From: Pelagibius sp.
GTDB taxonomy: Bacteria > Pseudomonadota > Alphaproteobacteria > Kiloniellales > Kiloniellaceae
DNA length: 64,000 nt
Assembly (NCBI RefSeq): GCF_028289705.1
Contig: NZ_JANQOI010000056.1
Span: 56,448 to 120,447, forward strand
Direction of reading: 5' to 3'
Shown here in pieces: positions 42,238-52,016 of this stretch. Numbering within the stretch: position 1 is the first letter of the stretch; each line of letters begins with the position of its first letter. Below the pieces are notes generated by a model. It ran no database searches. It had not been told where the DNA came from and worked only from the letters and a program-made list of their open reading frames with translations. The translations under genes were made by a program, and so were the position numbers.

Positions 42238-42268
42238 ATAGTCAACCTTCCAGTGATTGGAAGGTCAA
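42238..42268 (-). promoter_or_regulatory. MerR-type promoter and operator of the CueR-like gene
   Basis: On the minus strand TTGACC (42268-42263), then a 19-base spacer, then GACTAT (42243-42238). The spacer overlaps the dyad ACCTTCCA-N5-TGGAAGGT (42245-42265), the CueR/HmrR-type box. A 19-base spacer is diagnostic of MerR-family activation. It points to the regulator gene itself, so autoregulation is expected. Nothing similar faces trpG. Confidence 0.85.
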
Positions 42269-42368
42269 GATCGCTGATCTGGCCGCTTCCCGTTGTTGGC
42301 GGCGACCTGTTATAAGGAAGGCCGCAACGACAAAACGAAATCTCAGGAACGCGGCGCAAGAAACTGAA

Positions 42369-42956
42369 ATGTTTCTCTTAATCGATAACTACGACAGCTT
42401 TACCTACAACCTCTTCCACTTCCTGGGAGAGCTGGGCGCGACGGTCGAGGTGCGCCGCAACGACAAGATCACCGTGGCCGAGGCCCTGGCCCTGGCGCCG
42501 GAGGGCATCATCATCTCGCCCGGGCCCTGCGATCCGGATCGGGCCGGCATCTGCCTGGACCTGGTGAAGGAGGCGGCCGGCAAGCTGCCGATCCTCGGGG
42601 TCTGCCTGGGCCATCAGGCCATCGGCCAGGCCTTCGGCGCCAAGGTGGTGCGCGCGCCGGTGCCGATGCACGGCAAGCTGAGCGACGTGGCCCACCGGGG
42701 CCGCGGGGTCTTCGCCGGCCTGCCCTCGCCGATCTCGGTGACCCGCTACCACTCCCTCACCCTCGATCCGGAGAGCTTCCCCCACGACCGCCTGGAAGTG
42801 ACCGCGGAAACCGAGGACGGCGTGATCATGGGCCTGCAGCACCGCGAGCTGCCGCTGCACGGGGTCCAGTTCCATCCCGAGAGCATCGCCTCGGAAAAGG
42901 GACACGCCCTGCTGCGCAACTTCCTGGATCTTGCCGATCGCGCCGTCGCGGCCTAG
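42369..42956 (+). CDS. trpG: Anthranilate synthase component II (glutamine amidotransferase)
   Basis: 195 residues starting [15 protein letters not shown]. Supplies ammonia to TrpE. Class I GATase with the nucleophile in [14 protein letters not shown] and the catalytic His/Glu in GVQFHPES. It leads the trpG-trpD-trpC-moaC-moeA operon. An in-frame ATG at 42153 lies inside the divergent regulator gene and is not used. No Trp leader peptide was found upstream. Confidence 0.97.
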   Translation: MFLLIDNYDSFTYNLFHFLGELGATVEVRRNDKITVAEALALAPEGIIISPGPCDPDRAGICLDLVKEAAGKLPILGVCLGHQAIGQAFGAKVVRAPVPMHGKLSDVAHRGRGVFAGLPSPISVTRYHSLTLDPESFPHDRLEVTAETEDGVIMGLQHRELPLHGVQFHPESIASEKGHALLRNFLDLADRAVAA

Positions 42957-42986
42957 CGTCGCGGGGAAAGAGGTCGGGGAGCGGAG

Positions 42987-44024
42987 ATGAGCGGGCAAGC
43001 AAAGGACCTGAAGGGCTTCATCGCCAAGGCGGCGGCGGGCCAGAGCCTCAGCCGCGGCGAGGCCGAGCAGGCCTTCGAGATCATGATGTCCGGCGATGCA
43101 ACACCCTCGCAGATGGGCGGGTTCCTGATGGCTCTCAGGGTGCGCGGCGAAACGGTGGAGGAGATCACCGGCGCCGCCACGGTGATGCGCAGCAAGATGA
43201 CGACCGTCGAGCGGCCGCAGGGCGCCATCGACATCTGCGGGACCGGTGGCGACGGCAGCGGCACCTACAACATCTCGACCGCCAGCCAGTTCGTGGTGGC
43301 GGCCTGTGGCGTGCCGGTGGCCAAGCACGGCAACCGCGCCGCGTCCTCCAAGAGCGGCGCCAGCGACGTGCTGGAAGCCCTCGGCGTCAATATCGAGGCG
43401 GACTTTACCCTGGTGGAACGGGCACTGGCGGAGGTCGGGACCTGCTTTCTCATGGCCCAGCGCCACCACAGCGCCATGCGCCATGTCGGCCCGACGCGGG
43501 CGGAACTGGGCACCCGCACCCTGTTCAACCTGCTGGGCCCCCTGTCCAATCCGGCCAAGGTGCGCCGCCAGTTGATCGGCGTCTTCGCCCCGGAGTGGAT
43601 CGTCCCCCTGGCCAATGTCCTGCGCGACCTGGGCCACCAGCGCGCCTGGGTGATCCACGGCGCCGGTGGGCTGGACGAGGTCTCGACCCTGGGCCCGACG
43701 CAGGTGGCGGAGCTGAAGGACGGCGAGGTCACGACTTTCGAAGTGTCCCCGGACGACGCCGGTCTGCCGACCGCCAGCCTGGACAAGCTCGTCGGCGGCG
43801 ACCGGGACCACAACGCGGCAAAGCTGCGCGGCCTGCTGGAAGGCGAGCCCGGCCCCTACCGGGACATCGTGGTCCTGGGCAGCGCCGCCGCCCTGGTCGT
43901 CGCGGACAAAGCCGCGGACCTCAAGGAGGGGGCCGCGATGGCAGCCGAGGCCATCGGCACCGGTGCCGCCCTCAAGGTCCTCGACGGCCTGGTGCGCCTG
44001 ACCAATGAGGAGGTGCCAGCATGA
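42987..44024 (+). CDS. trpD: Anthranilate phosphoribosyltransferase
   Basis: 345 residues. Adds PRPP to anthranilate. The glycine-rich PRPP motif [15 protein letters not shown], the [12 protein letters not shown] loop and the [19 protein letters not shown] segment are intact. It lies 30 bases after trpG, and its stop overlaps the trpC start (ATGA), so the pair is translationally coupled. Confidence 0.97.
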   Translation: MSGQAKDLKGFIAKAAAGQSLSRGEAEQAFEIMMSGDATPSQMGGFLMALRVRGETVEEITGAATVMRSKMTTVERPQGAIDICGTGGDGSGTYNISTASQFVVAACGVPVAKHGNRAASSKSGASDVLEALGVNIEADFTLVERALAEVGTCFLMAQRHHSAMRHVGPTRAELGTRTLFNLLGPLSNPAKVRRQLIGVFAPEWIVPLANVLRDLGHQRAWVIHGAGGLDEVSTLGPTQVAELKDGEVTTFEVSPDDAGLPTASLDKLVGGDRDHNAAKLRGLLEGEPGPYRDIVVLGSAAALVVADKAADLKEGAAMAAEAIGTGAALKVLDGLVRLTNEEVPA

Positions 44025-44845
44025 CTTCGGCGCCGGATCCGGCCAGGAGCGACGTGCTGCAGCGCATCTGCGCCGACAAGCTCGCCCACGTGGCGGCGGC
44101 CAAGCGGCGTCTGCCGCTGGTACACGTCGAAGAGCGGGCGCGCGCTGCTGCTGCGCCGCGCGGCTTTCGGGCGGCCTTGCAGAAGACGGCCGATGAAGGC
44201 CGCTTCGCGCTGATCTGCGAGATCAAGAAGGCCTCGCCCAGCAAGGGGCTGATCCGCCCGGACTTCGATCCCCCGGAGTTGGCACGGGCCTACCTCGCGG
44301 GTGGCGCGACCTGCCTGTCTGTGCTGACCGACGAGCCCTATTTCCAGGGCGCCGATATCTATCTGGAGGCGGCCCGGGCGGCGGCCCCCCTGCCCTGCCT
44401 GCGCAAGGACTTCATGCTTGATCCCTACCAGATCGTCGAGTCCCGCGCCTTGGGCGCCGACTGCGTGCTGCTGATCATGGCGGCCCTCGGCGATGCCCAG
44501 GCGGAAGAGCTGGAGTCCGCGGCCCTCGCCCTCGGCATGGACGTGCTGATCGAGGTGCATGACGGCGAAGAGTTGGAGCGGGCCCTAAGGCTCCGCTCGC
44601 CCCTCCTCGGGATCAACAACCGCAACCTGAAGACCCTTTCGGTGGACCTGGCGACGACGGAGAGCCTGGCGCCCCGTCTGCCGGCAGACCGCTTCCTGGT
44701 CTGCGAGAGCGGGCTTTACGCACCGGCGGACCTGCAGCGCATGGCCGGCGTCGGCGCCCGCGCCTTCCTGATCGGCGAGTCGCTGATGCGTCAAGACGAT
44801 GTGGCGGCAGCCACCGCGGCGCTGCTGGCGGCGCCGGAACACTAG
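44021..44845 (+). CDS. trpC: Indole-3-glycerol phosphate synthase
   Basis: 274 residues, a TIM barrel with [20 protein letters not shown], the catalytic Lys in [23 protein letters not shown] and [11 protein letters not shown]. Forms the indole ring in tryptophan synthesis. Stand-alone (not fused to TrpF). Its start overlaps trpD, and moaC follows after nine bases. Confidence 0.97.
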   Translation: MTSAPDPARSDVLQRICADKLAHVAAAKRRLPLVHVEERARAAAAPRGFRAALQKTADEGRFALICEIKKASPSKGLIRPDFDPPELARAYLAGGATCLSVLTDEPYFQGADIYLEAARAAAPLPCLRKDFMLDPYQIVESRALGADCVLLIMAALGDAQAEELESAALALGMDVLIEVHDGEELERALRLRSPLLGINNRNLKTLSVDLATTESLAPRLPADRFLVCESGLYAPADLQRMAGVGARAFLIGESLMRQDDVAAATAALLAAPEH

Positions 44846-44854
44846 GCGCAAGCC

Positions 44855-45331
44855 ATGGCCGGCTTCACCCATTTCGACGCCGAAGGCAGGGCCGTGATGG
44901 TCGACGTCTCCGACAAGGAAGTCACCGAGCGCATCGCCATGGCGGGAGGCTGCGTGATCATGCAGCCGGCCACCCTGGCGCTGATTCGCGAGGGCGCCAT
45001 CGAGAAGGGCGATGTGCTCTCGGTGGCCCGCCTCGCCGGGATCATGGGCGCCAAGCGCACCCCGGACCTGATTCCCCTCTGCCATCCGCTCGCCCTGACC
45101 TCGGTGAGCCTGGAACTGACCCTGGACGATACCCGCAGCGCGGTCGACATCACCGCGCGCTGCAAGCTGAAGGGGCGCACCGGCGTGGAGATGGAAGCCC
45201 TGACCGCCGTCAGCGTGGCCGCCCTGACGATCTATGACATGTGCAAGGCCGTCGACCGCGGCATGCGGATCACCGACATTCGCCTGCTCAGGAAAGAAGG
45301 CGGACAATCAGGCCTCTACGAGGCGCCCTGA
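44855..45331 (+). CDS. moaC: Cyclic pyranopterin monophosphate synthase
   Basis: 158 residues. Converts the MoaA product to cPMP in molybdenum cofactor synthesis. Family motifs [13 protein letters not shown], the catalytic Lys/Asp region [27 protein letters not shown] and the [13 protein letters not shown] tail are all present. Its stop overlaps the moeA start by one base. Confidence 0.96.
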   Translation: MAGFTHFDAEGRAVMVDVSDKEVTERIAMAGGCVIMQPATLALIREGAIEKGDVLSVARLAGIMGAKRTPDLIPLCHPLALTSVSLELTLDDTRSAVDITARCKLKGRTGVEMEALTAVSVAALTIYDMCKAVDRGMRITDIRLLRKEGGQSGLYEAP

Positions 45332-46548
45332 TGATCTCCGTCGAAGAGGCGCTGAGCCGCATTCTCGAGCACTTCAGTCCCCTGCCGGCCGAGACCCTGA
45401 GCCTCAGCGAGGCTTTCGGCCGGGTGCTCGCCGAGGACATCGCGGCGCGGGTCACCCAGCCGCCCAAGGCCGTCTCCGCCATGGACGGCTATGCGGTCCG
45501 GGCCGCCGACGTGGCCTCGGTCCCGACCGCCCTCACAGTCATCGGCGCGGTGCCGGCAGGCAGCGCCTTCGAAGGACGGCTCGAAGCTGGCCAGGCGGTA
45601 CGCATCTTCACCGGGGCGCCGCTGCCCGCGGGCGCGGATGCCATCGTCATCCAGGAAGACACCGAGGCCTCCGGCGATGAGGTGACGGTGAAGGAAAGCA
45701 GCCCCACCGGCCACTACGTGCGGCCGGCGGGTCTGGACTTCGCCGCGGGCGACCCGGGCCCGCGCGCCGGCAGGCAGCTCACCGCCCGCGACATCGGCCT
45801 GATCGCAGCCATGAACCACCCCTGGGTTCAGGCCCACCGCAAGCCGCGGGTCGCCATCCTCGCCACCGGCGACGAGGTGGTGATGCCCGGCGATCCCATG
45901 GGGCCCAGCCAGATCGTCAGCTCCAACGGCCTCTCCCTGGCGGCGCTGGTCCGTGCCTGCGGCGGCGAGCCGGTTCAACTCGGCATCGCGCCGGACCGCA
46001 AGGACCGCCTGGCCGACCTGGCCGCCGGCGCGCGCGGCGCCGACCTGCTGCTGACCGCCGGCGGCGCCTCGGTGGGCGAGCACGACCTGGTCCAGTCCGC
46101 GCTTGAGGAACAGGGGCTGAGGCTGGATTTCTGGAAGATCGCGATGCGCCCGGGCAAGCCGCTGATGTTCGGCCATCTCGGCGACACGCCGATGCTGGGG
46201 CTCCCGGGTAATCCAGTCTCGGCGCTGGTGTGCGCGCTGCTGTTCGCGCGCCCGGCCCTCAACCGCCTCAGCGGTCTCGACCTCCCGGCCCATCCGACGA
46301 CCCCGATGCGCCTGGGCTCCGACCTCGCCGCCAACGACCGCCGCCAGGACTATCTGAGGGCCCGCATCGCCAACGGCGCGGACGACGGCCAGCGCACCGC
46401 CAGCCCCTACGGGCGCCAGGATTCCTCCATGCTGGCGATGCTGGCCGCCGCCGACGGCCTGATCGTGCGCGCGCCCCACGCGCCGCCCGCCCGCCAGGGC
46501 GAGCTGGTGCCGGTGATGGACCTGAAGGATCTGGCTCCGGGCCTCTAG
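45331..46548 (+). CDS. moeA: Molybdopterin molybdenumtransferase
   Basis: 405 residues, inserts molybdate into adenylylated molybdopterin. Motifs: KAVSAMDGYAVRAADV, GAPLPAGADAIVIQEDT, RPAGLDFAAGD, the catalytic-site ATGDEVVMPG, GGASVGEHDL and LPGNPVSALVCALLF. The ORF frame is open upstream, but ATG 45331 matches the family start. The last 21 codons and about 75 following bases are repeated near 55849, a mark of the insertion that follows it. Confidence 0.96.
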   Translation: MISVEEALSRILEHFSPLPAETLSLSEAFGRVLAEDIAARVTQPPKAVSAMDGYAVRAADVASVPTALTVIGAVPAGSAFEGRLEAGQAVRIFTGAPLPAGADAIVIQEDTEASGDEVTVKESSPTGHYVRPAGLDFAAGDPGPRAGRQLTARDIGLIAAMNHPWVQAHRKPRVAILATGDEVVMPGDPMGPSQIVSSNGLSLAALVRACGGEPVQLGIAPDRKDRLADLAAGARGADLLLTAGGASVGEHDLVQSALEEQGLRLDFWKIAMRPGKPLMFGHLGDTPMLGLPGNPVSALVCALLFARPALNRLSGLDLPAHPTTPMRLGSDLAANDRRQDYLRARIANGADDGQRTASPYGRQDSSMLAMLAAADGLIVRAPHAPPARQGELVPVMDLKDLAPGL

Positions 46549-46622
46549 GATCGGCACCGATCTAGCCGTTGCGGGCACAACTGTAGATGTTCAATCTCGT
46601 CGCATAGGTGGTGCTGGACAAG
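46484..46622 (+). repeat. Direct repeat A: moeA 3' end plus flank, left boundary of island
   Basis: Covers the last 65 bases of moeA and about 74 bases beyond. It matches 55849-55988 with 59 of 65 bases identical in the coding part, a 32-base exact block (46504-46535 = 55869-55900), and weaker similarity (about 60 %) through the GCATAGGT and GGACAA motifs downstream. The similarity ends shortly after 46622. Confidence 0.9.
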
Positions 46623-46776
46623 ACCGTAATGGACCAAGCACATTCGCGTAGGGAAGGCTGCTCGCGTGCCAGCGGCTGGCAAGAACCTTGCGAGCTTTCT
46701 AGGGCCTGTTGACAGCGCGAAGCGGAAGCGACCGCAATGCTGCCCTGGCGGTCGGGATTATCGGGGCCGATTGGTA

Positions 46777-47445
46777 TTACTGCGAACCTCCGTTGGCGTC
46801 GTGCTGTTTGGCCAGCATCCTGGCTAGGTGATCGGCGGCGCGCTCGATGTCTGACTTGATGGCGGCGGCCGCCGCCTCGGGATCGCCGCTGCGGATCGCG
46901 CGCAACGCGTCGGCATGAAACTCGATGCCCCGCATGCTGGGCTCCAGCAGGTAGAGGTAGGGACCGATCTGCTGCCACAGCGTCTCGATGAGGCGACAGA
47001 GAACCGGCATGTCCGAGGCTTCATAGAGCGTGAAGTGAAAGGCCTCGTTCAGAGCGAGGTAGGTCTTGTAGTCGGCGCGCGCGGCCGAGGCCGCCATTTC
47101 GATCTGATGACGTTCCAGCTGTGCCAGGGTTTCCTCGTCGCAGTGCGGCGTCGCCTCGGCAACGGCCAGGGGTTCTGTCAGCAGGCGCAGGCGTGTGATC
47201 TCGTTGAGCCGCGCGATGGTGGGGATCGGCACGCGCACCGTGCGGCTGGACGGCATCTCAAGAGCACCTTCCGCGACCAGCCTGTTGATCGCCGCCCGGA
47301 TCGGGGTCGCGCTCATACCCAGGGCCTCTGCGCAGCCGCGGATGGTGACCTTATGCCCCGGTGGAAAGGCACTGGTTCTCAACGCGGACTTCAGGCGCTT
47401 GTAGGCACGGTCGTGCAGGGTGGGAGCAAGCTTGGTATTCGTCAT
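46777..47445 (-). CDS. GntR family regulator (FCD type)
   Basis: 222 residues from ATG 47445 (an in-frame ATG at 47571 precedes it but the intervening 42 residues look non-coding). N-terminal winged HTH (RLKSALRTSAFPPGHKVTIRG, ALGMSATPIRAAINRLVAEG) and a C-terminal FCD ligand domain of helices with candidate metal ligands (LNEAFHFTLY and the EFHADALRAI segment). It is divergent from the peptidase/transporter operon; the 314-base gap carries paired GTGATCAC sites it probably binds. Likely represses the operon until an operon substrate is present. Confidence 0.92.
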   Translation of the reverse strand: MTNTKLAPTLHDRAYKRLKSALRTSAFPPGHKVTIRGCAEALGMSATPIRAAINRLVAEGALEMPSSRTVRVPIPTIARLNEITRLRLLTEPLAVAEATPHCDEETLAQLERHQIEMAASAARADYKTYLALNEAFHFTLYEASDMPVLCRLIETLWQQIGPYLYLLEPSMRGIEFHADALRAIRSGDPEAAAAAIKSDIERAADHLARMLAKQHDANGGSQ

Positions 47446-47563
47446 GGCGTTCCTGGCGGGCCGGAGGCGACTAGTCGCGCAGTTCTCCTCTAGCAAAAAG
47501 CCCTGGCGGAATACAGCGAGGGCTCGGGAGCCGGCGGCCAGTTGGGCACAAAATTCCTTTAAT

Positions 47564-47579
47564 GTGATCACTATTTAAA
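47564..47579. promoter_or_regulatory. Candidate GntR operator, site 1
   Basis: GTGATCAC, TA, TTTAAA. An 8-base palindrome followed by a TTTAAA palindrome, with exactly the same architecture as site 2, 125 bases away. It lies 118 bases upstream of gntR, in the regulator's own promoter region. Confidence 0.65.
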
Positions 47580-47669
47580 GCTGTGACCTAACTGGAAGCC
47601 CGCAGGCTGCCCTAATAGGGCTAAATATGTCTGTTATACAACACTCTATTCAATGTTCAATTCCCCACC

Positions 47670-47704
47670 TTGACAGCCAGTTTCAATTGTGATCACATTT
47701 TAAA
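47670..47704 (+). promoter_or_regulatory. Island operon promoter overlapping operator site 2
   Basis: A perfect -35 TTGACA (47670-47675) with, after 17 bases, the weak -10 TCACAT. The operator GTGATCAC (47689-47696), AT, TTTAAA (47699-47704) lies across the -10 region, so a bound regulator would block polymerase. The peptidase gene ATG is 55 bases further on, after AGGGGGAG. Confidence 0.6.
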
Positions 47705-47759
47705 TGGAGTTGCGAGGCAACTCACGGCCCCACGGACGGCCCAACGAGGAAGGGGGAGC

Positions 47760-49259
47760 ATGTCAAAGCAGGTCATTGTCGCATCGATCATGCATGAGTC
47801 GCACACCTTCAACCCCGTTCCCACCGATCTCGACAAGTTCACCGTCGAGCATGGCAATGTGGTGGTCGAGCGCGATCGCGGCACGCGTACCGGGATCTCC
47901 GGCTTCCTCGATGCCGCTGACGAGTACGGCTGGTCGTTCTCCGTGCCGATCAATGCGCGGGCGACCTCGGGGGGCAAGGTCACCAAGGCGGCGCTCGACG
48001 AACTGGTGGGCTGCCTGGAGCAGGCGATCAACGAGCATTCGGGCCTCGACGGCATCGCCCTGGTGCTGCACGGCGCGATGAGCTGCGAGCATTGCGACGA
48101 CGGCGACGCTGAGATCCTCCGCCGCGTGCGCGCTGCCGCCGGGCCGGACGTGCCGGTCGCCGCCACCATTGATCCGCACGGCAACGTAAGCGCTGGCATG
48201 ACCGACAACGCGGATATCATCTGCACCTACCGCACCACGCCCCACATCGACCAGTACGACACCGCCCGCCGGGCGGCGGCGATCCTGGAGCGCGCCCTGC
48301 GCGGCGAGGTGAAGCCCCATATGGTGCTGGCGCGGCGGCCGATGCTCTACGCCTTCGACCGCGCGCGCACCCACAACGGCGCCGGCCCCATGGTCGAGGC
48401 GCTGGAAATCGCCCGGCGCTGGGAGAGCGAGTATCCTGGCGTGCTCAGCGTTGGCGTGCAGGCGGGCTACAGCCATGCCGACACGCCGCAGACCGGCCCC
48501 TCGGTCTTCATCGTTGGCGACGGCGAGAACCCGCTTTACCAGTCGCTCGCCGAGGAACTCATCGAGTTCGGCTGGAAGAACCGGGCCCGCGAGACGGTGA
48601 CCCTGGTCTCTCTCGACGCGGCGATGGAGCGCGCGCAACGCAACAACCGGGAAAACCCCGAAGGGCCGCCGGTAGTCATCGGAGACTATGCCGATTCGCC
48701 GGGCGGCGGTACGCCGGGTAACGGCACCAACATGCTGCAGGCAATGCTGAAGGCTGGGCTTACCAACACCGCGCTCGGGGCGATCAACGATCCGGAGGTG
48801 GCGCAGCACTGCGCCGCGGTCGGCGAAGGCGCCCGGGTCACCGTCTCCCTCGGCGGCAAGATCGCGCCGGAGTTCGGCGGCGGACCGCTGGAGGTCACCG
48901 CGAAGGTGTTGAGGGTCTCGGACGGCGACTATGTCCATGTCGGCCCTAGCGCGACCGGTGCGCGCGGCAGCTTCGGCACCAGTGTGCTGCTGCAGGTCGA
49001 AGGGATCCAGGTCATCGTCAGCTCGCGTAACCAGAACTTCCTCGACACCCAGCAGTTCCGCATCTTCGGGGTCGAGCCGGAACAAATGTCGGTGCTGTCG
49101 TGCAAGAACATGCACCACTTCCGCGCCGCCTTCACGCCGATTGCGGCGGACGTGATGTCATGCGACACCGGCGGGATGACCGGCTACCAGTACCACCGCC
49201 TGACCTATCAAAAACTGCCGCGACCGATCTGGCCGCTGGACGAAATGGCGGCCGAATAG
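47760..49259 (+). CDS. M81 family metallopeptidase (MlrC-like)
   Basis: 499 residues from ATG 47760 with AGGGGGAG before it. Family motifs: HESHTFNPVPT at about 12-22, VLHGAMSCEHCDDGDAEIL, the metal-binding DPHGN (Asp138, His140), THIDQYDTA-like PHIDQYD (His162), GYSHADTPQTGPS and DYADSPGGGTPGNGTNML. MlrC from microcystin-degrading Sphingomonas cleaves linearised peptides, but the wider family has many members without a known substrate. First gene of the operon that also encodes a peptide-type importer, so it probably acts on the imported material. Microcystin itself should not be assumed. Confidence 0.9.
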   Translation: MSKQVIVASIMHESHTFNPVPTDLDKFTVEHGNVVVERDRGTRTGISGFLDAADEYGWSFSVPINARATSGGKVTKAALDELVGCLEQAINEHSGLDGIALVLHGAMSCEHCDDGDAEILRRVRAAAGPDVPVAATIDPHGNVSAGMTDNADIICTYRTTPHIDQYDTARRAAAILERALRGEVKPHMVLARRPMLYAFDRARTHNGAGPMVEALEIARRWESEYPGVLSVGVQAGYSHADTPQTGPSVFIVGDGENPLYQSLAEELIEFGWKNRARETVTLVSLDAAMERAQRNNRENPEGPPVVIGDYADSPGGGTPGNGTNMLQAMLKAGLTNTALGAINDPEVAQHCAAVGEGARVTVSLGGKIAPEFGGGPLEVTAKVLRVSDGDYVHVGPSATGARGSFGTSVLLQVEGIQVIVSSRNQNFLDTQQFRIFGVEPEQMSVLSCKNMHHFRAAFTPIAADVMSCDTGGMTGYQYHRLTYQKLPRPIWPLDEMAAE

Positions 49260-49330
49260 ACACCGCAACCGGTTTGGCCGCGAAAATACACCAAGCGCGA
49301 AAAACACACCAAGAACGCAGGGAGAAGCCG

Positions 49331-50932
49331 ATGAAAGCCATCCGTTGGGTCGCTGCAGGTCTGCTCAGTGCCGTGCTCACGACCACCGCCGTTGCCGAGA
49401 CCCCCAGAGACACCCTGGTCGTCGCCCGCGAGATCAGCGGCATCGCGCATTGGGATCCGGCGGTCTCGCAGATCCTCGAGGTCAACGAGTACATCTCCGA
49501 CCTCTACAGTCGCCTGTTCGACTACGACCCCCGCGACCCGACCGAGCTCCAACCCAGCCTCGCGGAGAGCTATGAGCTGTCGGAAGATGGCAAGACCCTG
49601 ACCTTCAAGATGCGGCCCGGGGTGAAGTTCCACTCGGGCAACCCGGTGACCGCCTACGACGCAGAGTATTCCTTCCGGCGCCTCTTACTGGTGGACAGAG
49701 AACCCGCCAGCACCATGAAGCAACTCGGCTACACCGCCGAGAATGTGACGTCTCTGATTCGCGCGCAGGACGAGTCGACTTTCATCCTCGAAACGCCGGA
49801 ACAGTTCGCGCCGAGCTACGTGCTGAACCTCCTCTCCTCCTCGGGCACCTCCATCGTCGACAGCAAACTCCTGAAGGAGCACGAGAAGGATGGCGACTGG
49901 GGTGTCGAGTGGCTGGGCACCCGTTCTGCGGGCTCCGGACCGTTCATGCTGAAGACTTGGCGGCCTAACGACATTGTCATGTTCGACCGCTTCGACAACT
50001 ACTTCCTCTACGAGCCGGCGATGAAGCGGGTAATCGTCCGCCACATTCCAGAGGCCGCGACCCAAAGGCTTCTGCTACAAAAGGGTGACGTCGATGTGGC
50101 ATTCAATCTGACGGCTCAGGACATCGAAGCGGTGTCCCAGGACGCGGCGACCAAGGTCCAGCTCAACAAGGCGCGCCGCATCATGTATTTCGGCTTCAAT
50201 AAGGCGGTCGAGCCGTTCGACGACCCGCGCGTCACCAAGGCTATGAAGTACCTGATCGACTACGACGGTCTCGAGCGCTCGGTGCTCAAGAACCTCGCGG
50301 AGGTGCGACAGACCCCGCTTCCGCTGGGTATGTTCGGCGCGCTCGACGAGCGTCCTTACGCATACGATCCGGAAAAGGCGCGCTCGCTGCTGGCCGAGGC
50401 CGGGCTGGAGAAGGGCTTCAGCTTCGAACTTCTGGCCTATACGCGCTCGCCCGAGGCGGAAATCGCCACGGCCTTCCAGGCCGCGGCCCGCGCAGTAGGC
50501 GTGGACGTGAAGATTGTCAGTATGCCGGGCAGCCAGCTCATCCCGCGCTATCGAGATCGCAATCTCGATGCCCTGCTGCTCGCCTACTCCGGCGGCTACG
50601 GCGATCCCAACGCGCAGCTCAGCAAGTTCGCCATGAATCCCTCCTCGCTTCAGGGGGCAGTGCCTGAGGACGACGACCCGAGTATTCTTGCGTGGCGTCT
50701 AAACTGGCAGATCCCGGAACTGACCGAGCTCACCAATGCGGCAGTGCGCGAACGCGACACCACACGGCGCCGAGAGATGTACCATGAGATTCAGCGGGAG
50801 CTATGGGAGCGCTCTCCCTTCGCATGGTGCTTCAACAACACTTACGCTCTCGGCCTGCGCAAGAACGTGAGCGGCTACGTCATCGGCACCAAGGGTACGG
50901 ATACCAGCTTCAGCTTGGTAACCAAGGACTGA
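49331..50932 (+). CDS. ABC transporter peptide-type substrate-binding protein
   Basis: 533 residues from ATG 49331 (GGGAGAAG before it) with a signal peptide ending near AVAE. SBP family 5 features: LQPSLAESYELSEDGKTLTFKMRPGVKFHSG, DAEYSFRRLL, GSGPFMLKTW, ALDERPYAYDPEKARSLLAEAGL. It should deliver a peptide or similarly decorated compound to the membrane components. The gap to the peptidase gene is 71 bases. Confidence 0.93.
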   Translation: MKAIRWVAAGLLSAVLTTTAVAETPRDTLVVAREISGIAHWDPAVSQILEVNEYISDLYSRLFDYDPRDPTELQPSLAESYELSEDGKTLTFKMRPGVKFHSGNPVTAYDAEYSFRRLLLVDREPASTMKQLGYTAENVTSLIRAQDESTFILETPEQFAPSYVLNLLSSSGTSIVDSKLLKEHEKDGDWGVEWLGTRSAGSGPFMLKTWRPNDIVMFDRFDNYFLYEPAMKRVIVRHIPEAATQRLLLQKGDVDVAFNLTAQDIEAVSQDAATKVQLNKARRIMYFGFNKAVEPFDDPRVTKAMKYLIDYDGLERSVLKNLAEVRQTPLPLGMFGALDERPYAYDPEKARSLLAEAGLEKGFSFELLAYTRSPEAEIATAFQAAARAVGVDVKIVSMPGSQLIPRYRDRNLDALLLAYSGGYGDPNAQLSKFAMNPSSLQGAVPEDDDPSILAWRLNWQIPELTELTNAAVRERDTTRRREMYHEIQRELWERSPFAWCFNNTYALGLRKNVSGYVIGTKGTDTSFSLVTKD

Positions 50933-50996
50933 CGCAGGATATTTGCAGCCGAGGGGTGGACGTCTGCCCGGCGCGAGTCGTGTGAGGAGCAGTGAA

Positions 50997-52016
50997 TTGA
51001 GCGCCGGCGCAGGCATCCGCCTTCTTCTCAGATGGGTCACCATTCTTCCGATCACCTTCCTCGGCCTCATCGCCGTGACCTTTGTCATTGGCCGGATCAT
51101 GCCCATTGACCCGGTGATCCTAATTGTCGGCCAGGACGCTTCGAAGGAAGCCTACGACCGGGTCTATCGCGAACTCGGCCTTCACCTGCCGCTCTATGAG
51201 CAGTTCCTCATCTACATTGATGACGTGCTGCGCGGCGACTTCGGAATGTCGATCTCGACCGCCCAGCCCGTGATCGAGGACATCAAGCGCGTCGTGCCGG
51301 CCACGCTAGAGCTCGCCACCATCGGCACCGTCATCGGCACCCTGCTCGGCGTGCCGATGGGGATCGTCGCCGCCGCGCGGCAGGGTACCTGGATCGACTC
51401 GACAATCCGTGTGGTATCGCTCATCGGCTATTCGGTGCCGGTGTTCTGGAAAGGCCTGATGCTGCTGCTGCTGTTCTACGCCGTCCTCGGTTGGACCGCC
51501 GGCCCGGGCCGCATCGCTGTCTACTACGACGGGATCGTCGACGTGCGCACGGGCCTCCTTCTCGTCGACAGCCTGCTTGCCGGCGAGATCGAAATCTTCT
51601 GGAACGCGGTAGATCACATGATCTTACCGGCAGTCAGTCTCGGCTACGCCGCCAGCGCCTACATCACGCGAATGACACGCAGCTTCATGCTGGATCAGTT
51701 AAACCAAGAGTACATCACCACCGCGCGGGTCAAGGGTCTCGCCGAGTGGCGGGTCGTACTCTTCCACGCCTTCCGCAATACCCTTGTGCAACTCGTCACC
51801 GTCATCGCCCTGACCTATGGGATCTTGCTGGAGGGCTCCGTCCTCACCGAGACGGTCTTCGCCTGGCCGGGGCTAGGGCAGTACCTCACCAAGGCGCTGT
51901 TCAACGGCGACATGAACGCGGTCATCGGCGCCACGATCGTCATCGGTGCCGTCTTCGTCACTCTGAACCTGACCTCGGACATCCTCTACCGCATGCTCGA
52001 CCCGAGGGCGCAGTGA
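50997..52016 (+). CDS. ABC transporter permease, DppB type
   Basis: 339 residues from TTG 50997, the best start because GAGGAG is 7 bases upstream; an earlier in-frame TTG at 50943 has no ribosome site. Six helices, the N-terminal ILPITFLGLIAVTFVIGRIMP and the EAA-loop-like YITTARVKGLAEWRVVLFHAFRNTLVQLV. Partner of the next permease. Confidence 0.92.
   Translation: MSAGAGIRLLLRWVTILPITFLGLIAVTFVIGRIMPIDPVILIVGQDASKEAYDRVYRELGLHLPLYEQFLIYIDDVLRGDFGMSISTAQPVIEDIKRVVPATLELATIGTVIGTLLGVPMGIVAAARQGTWIDSTIRVVSLIGYSVPVFWKGLMLLLLFYAVLGWTAGPGRIAVYYDGIVDVRTGLLLVDSLLAGEIEIFWNAVDHMILPAVSLGYAASAYITRMTRSFMLDQLNQEYITTARVKGLAEWRVVLFHAFRNTLVQLVTVIALTYGILLEGSVLTETVFAWPGLGQYLTKALFNGDMNAVIGATIVIGAVFVTLNLTSDILYRMLDPRAQ

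Noticed and set aside
46699..46720. Possible IS end (AGGGCCTGTTGACA) inside the left flank of the island
   Set aside because: No matching inverted end or target duplication was found near the right flank, and no transposase is present.
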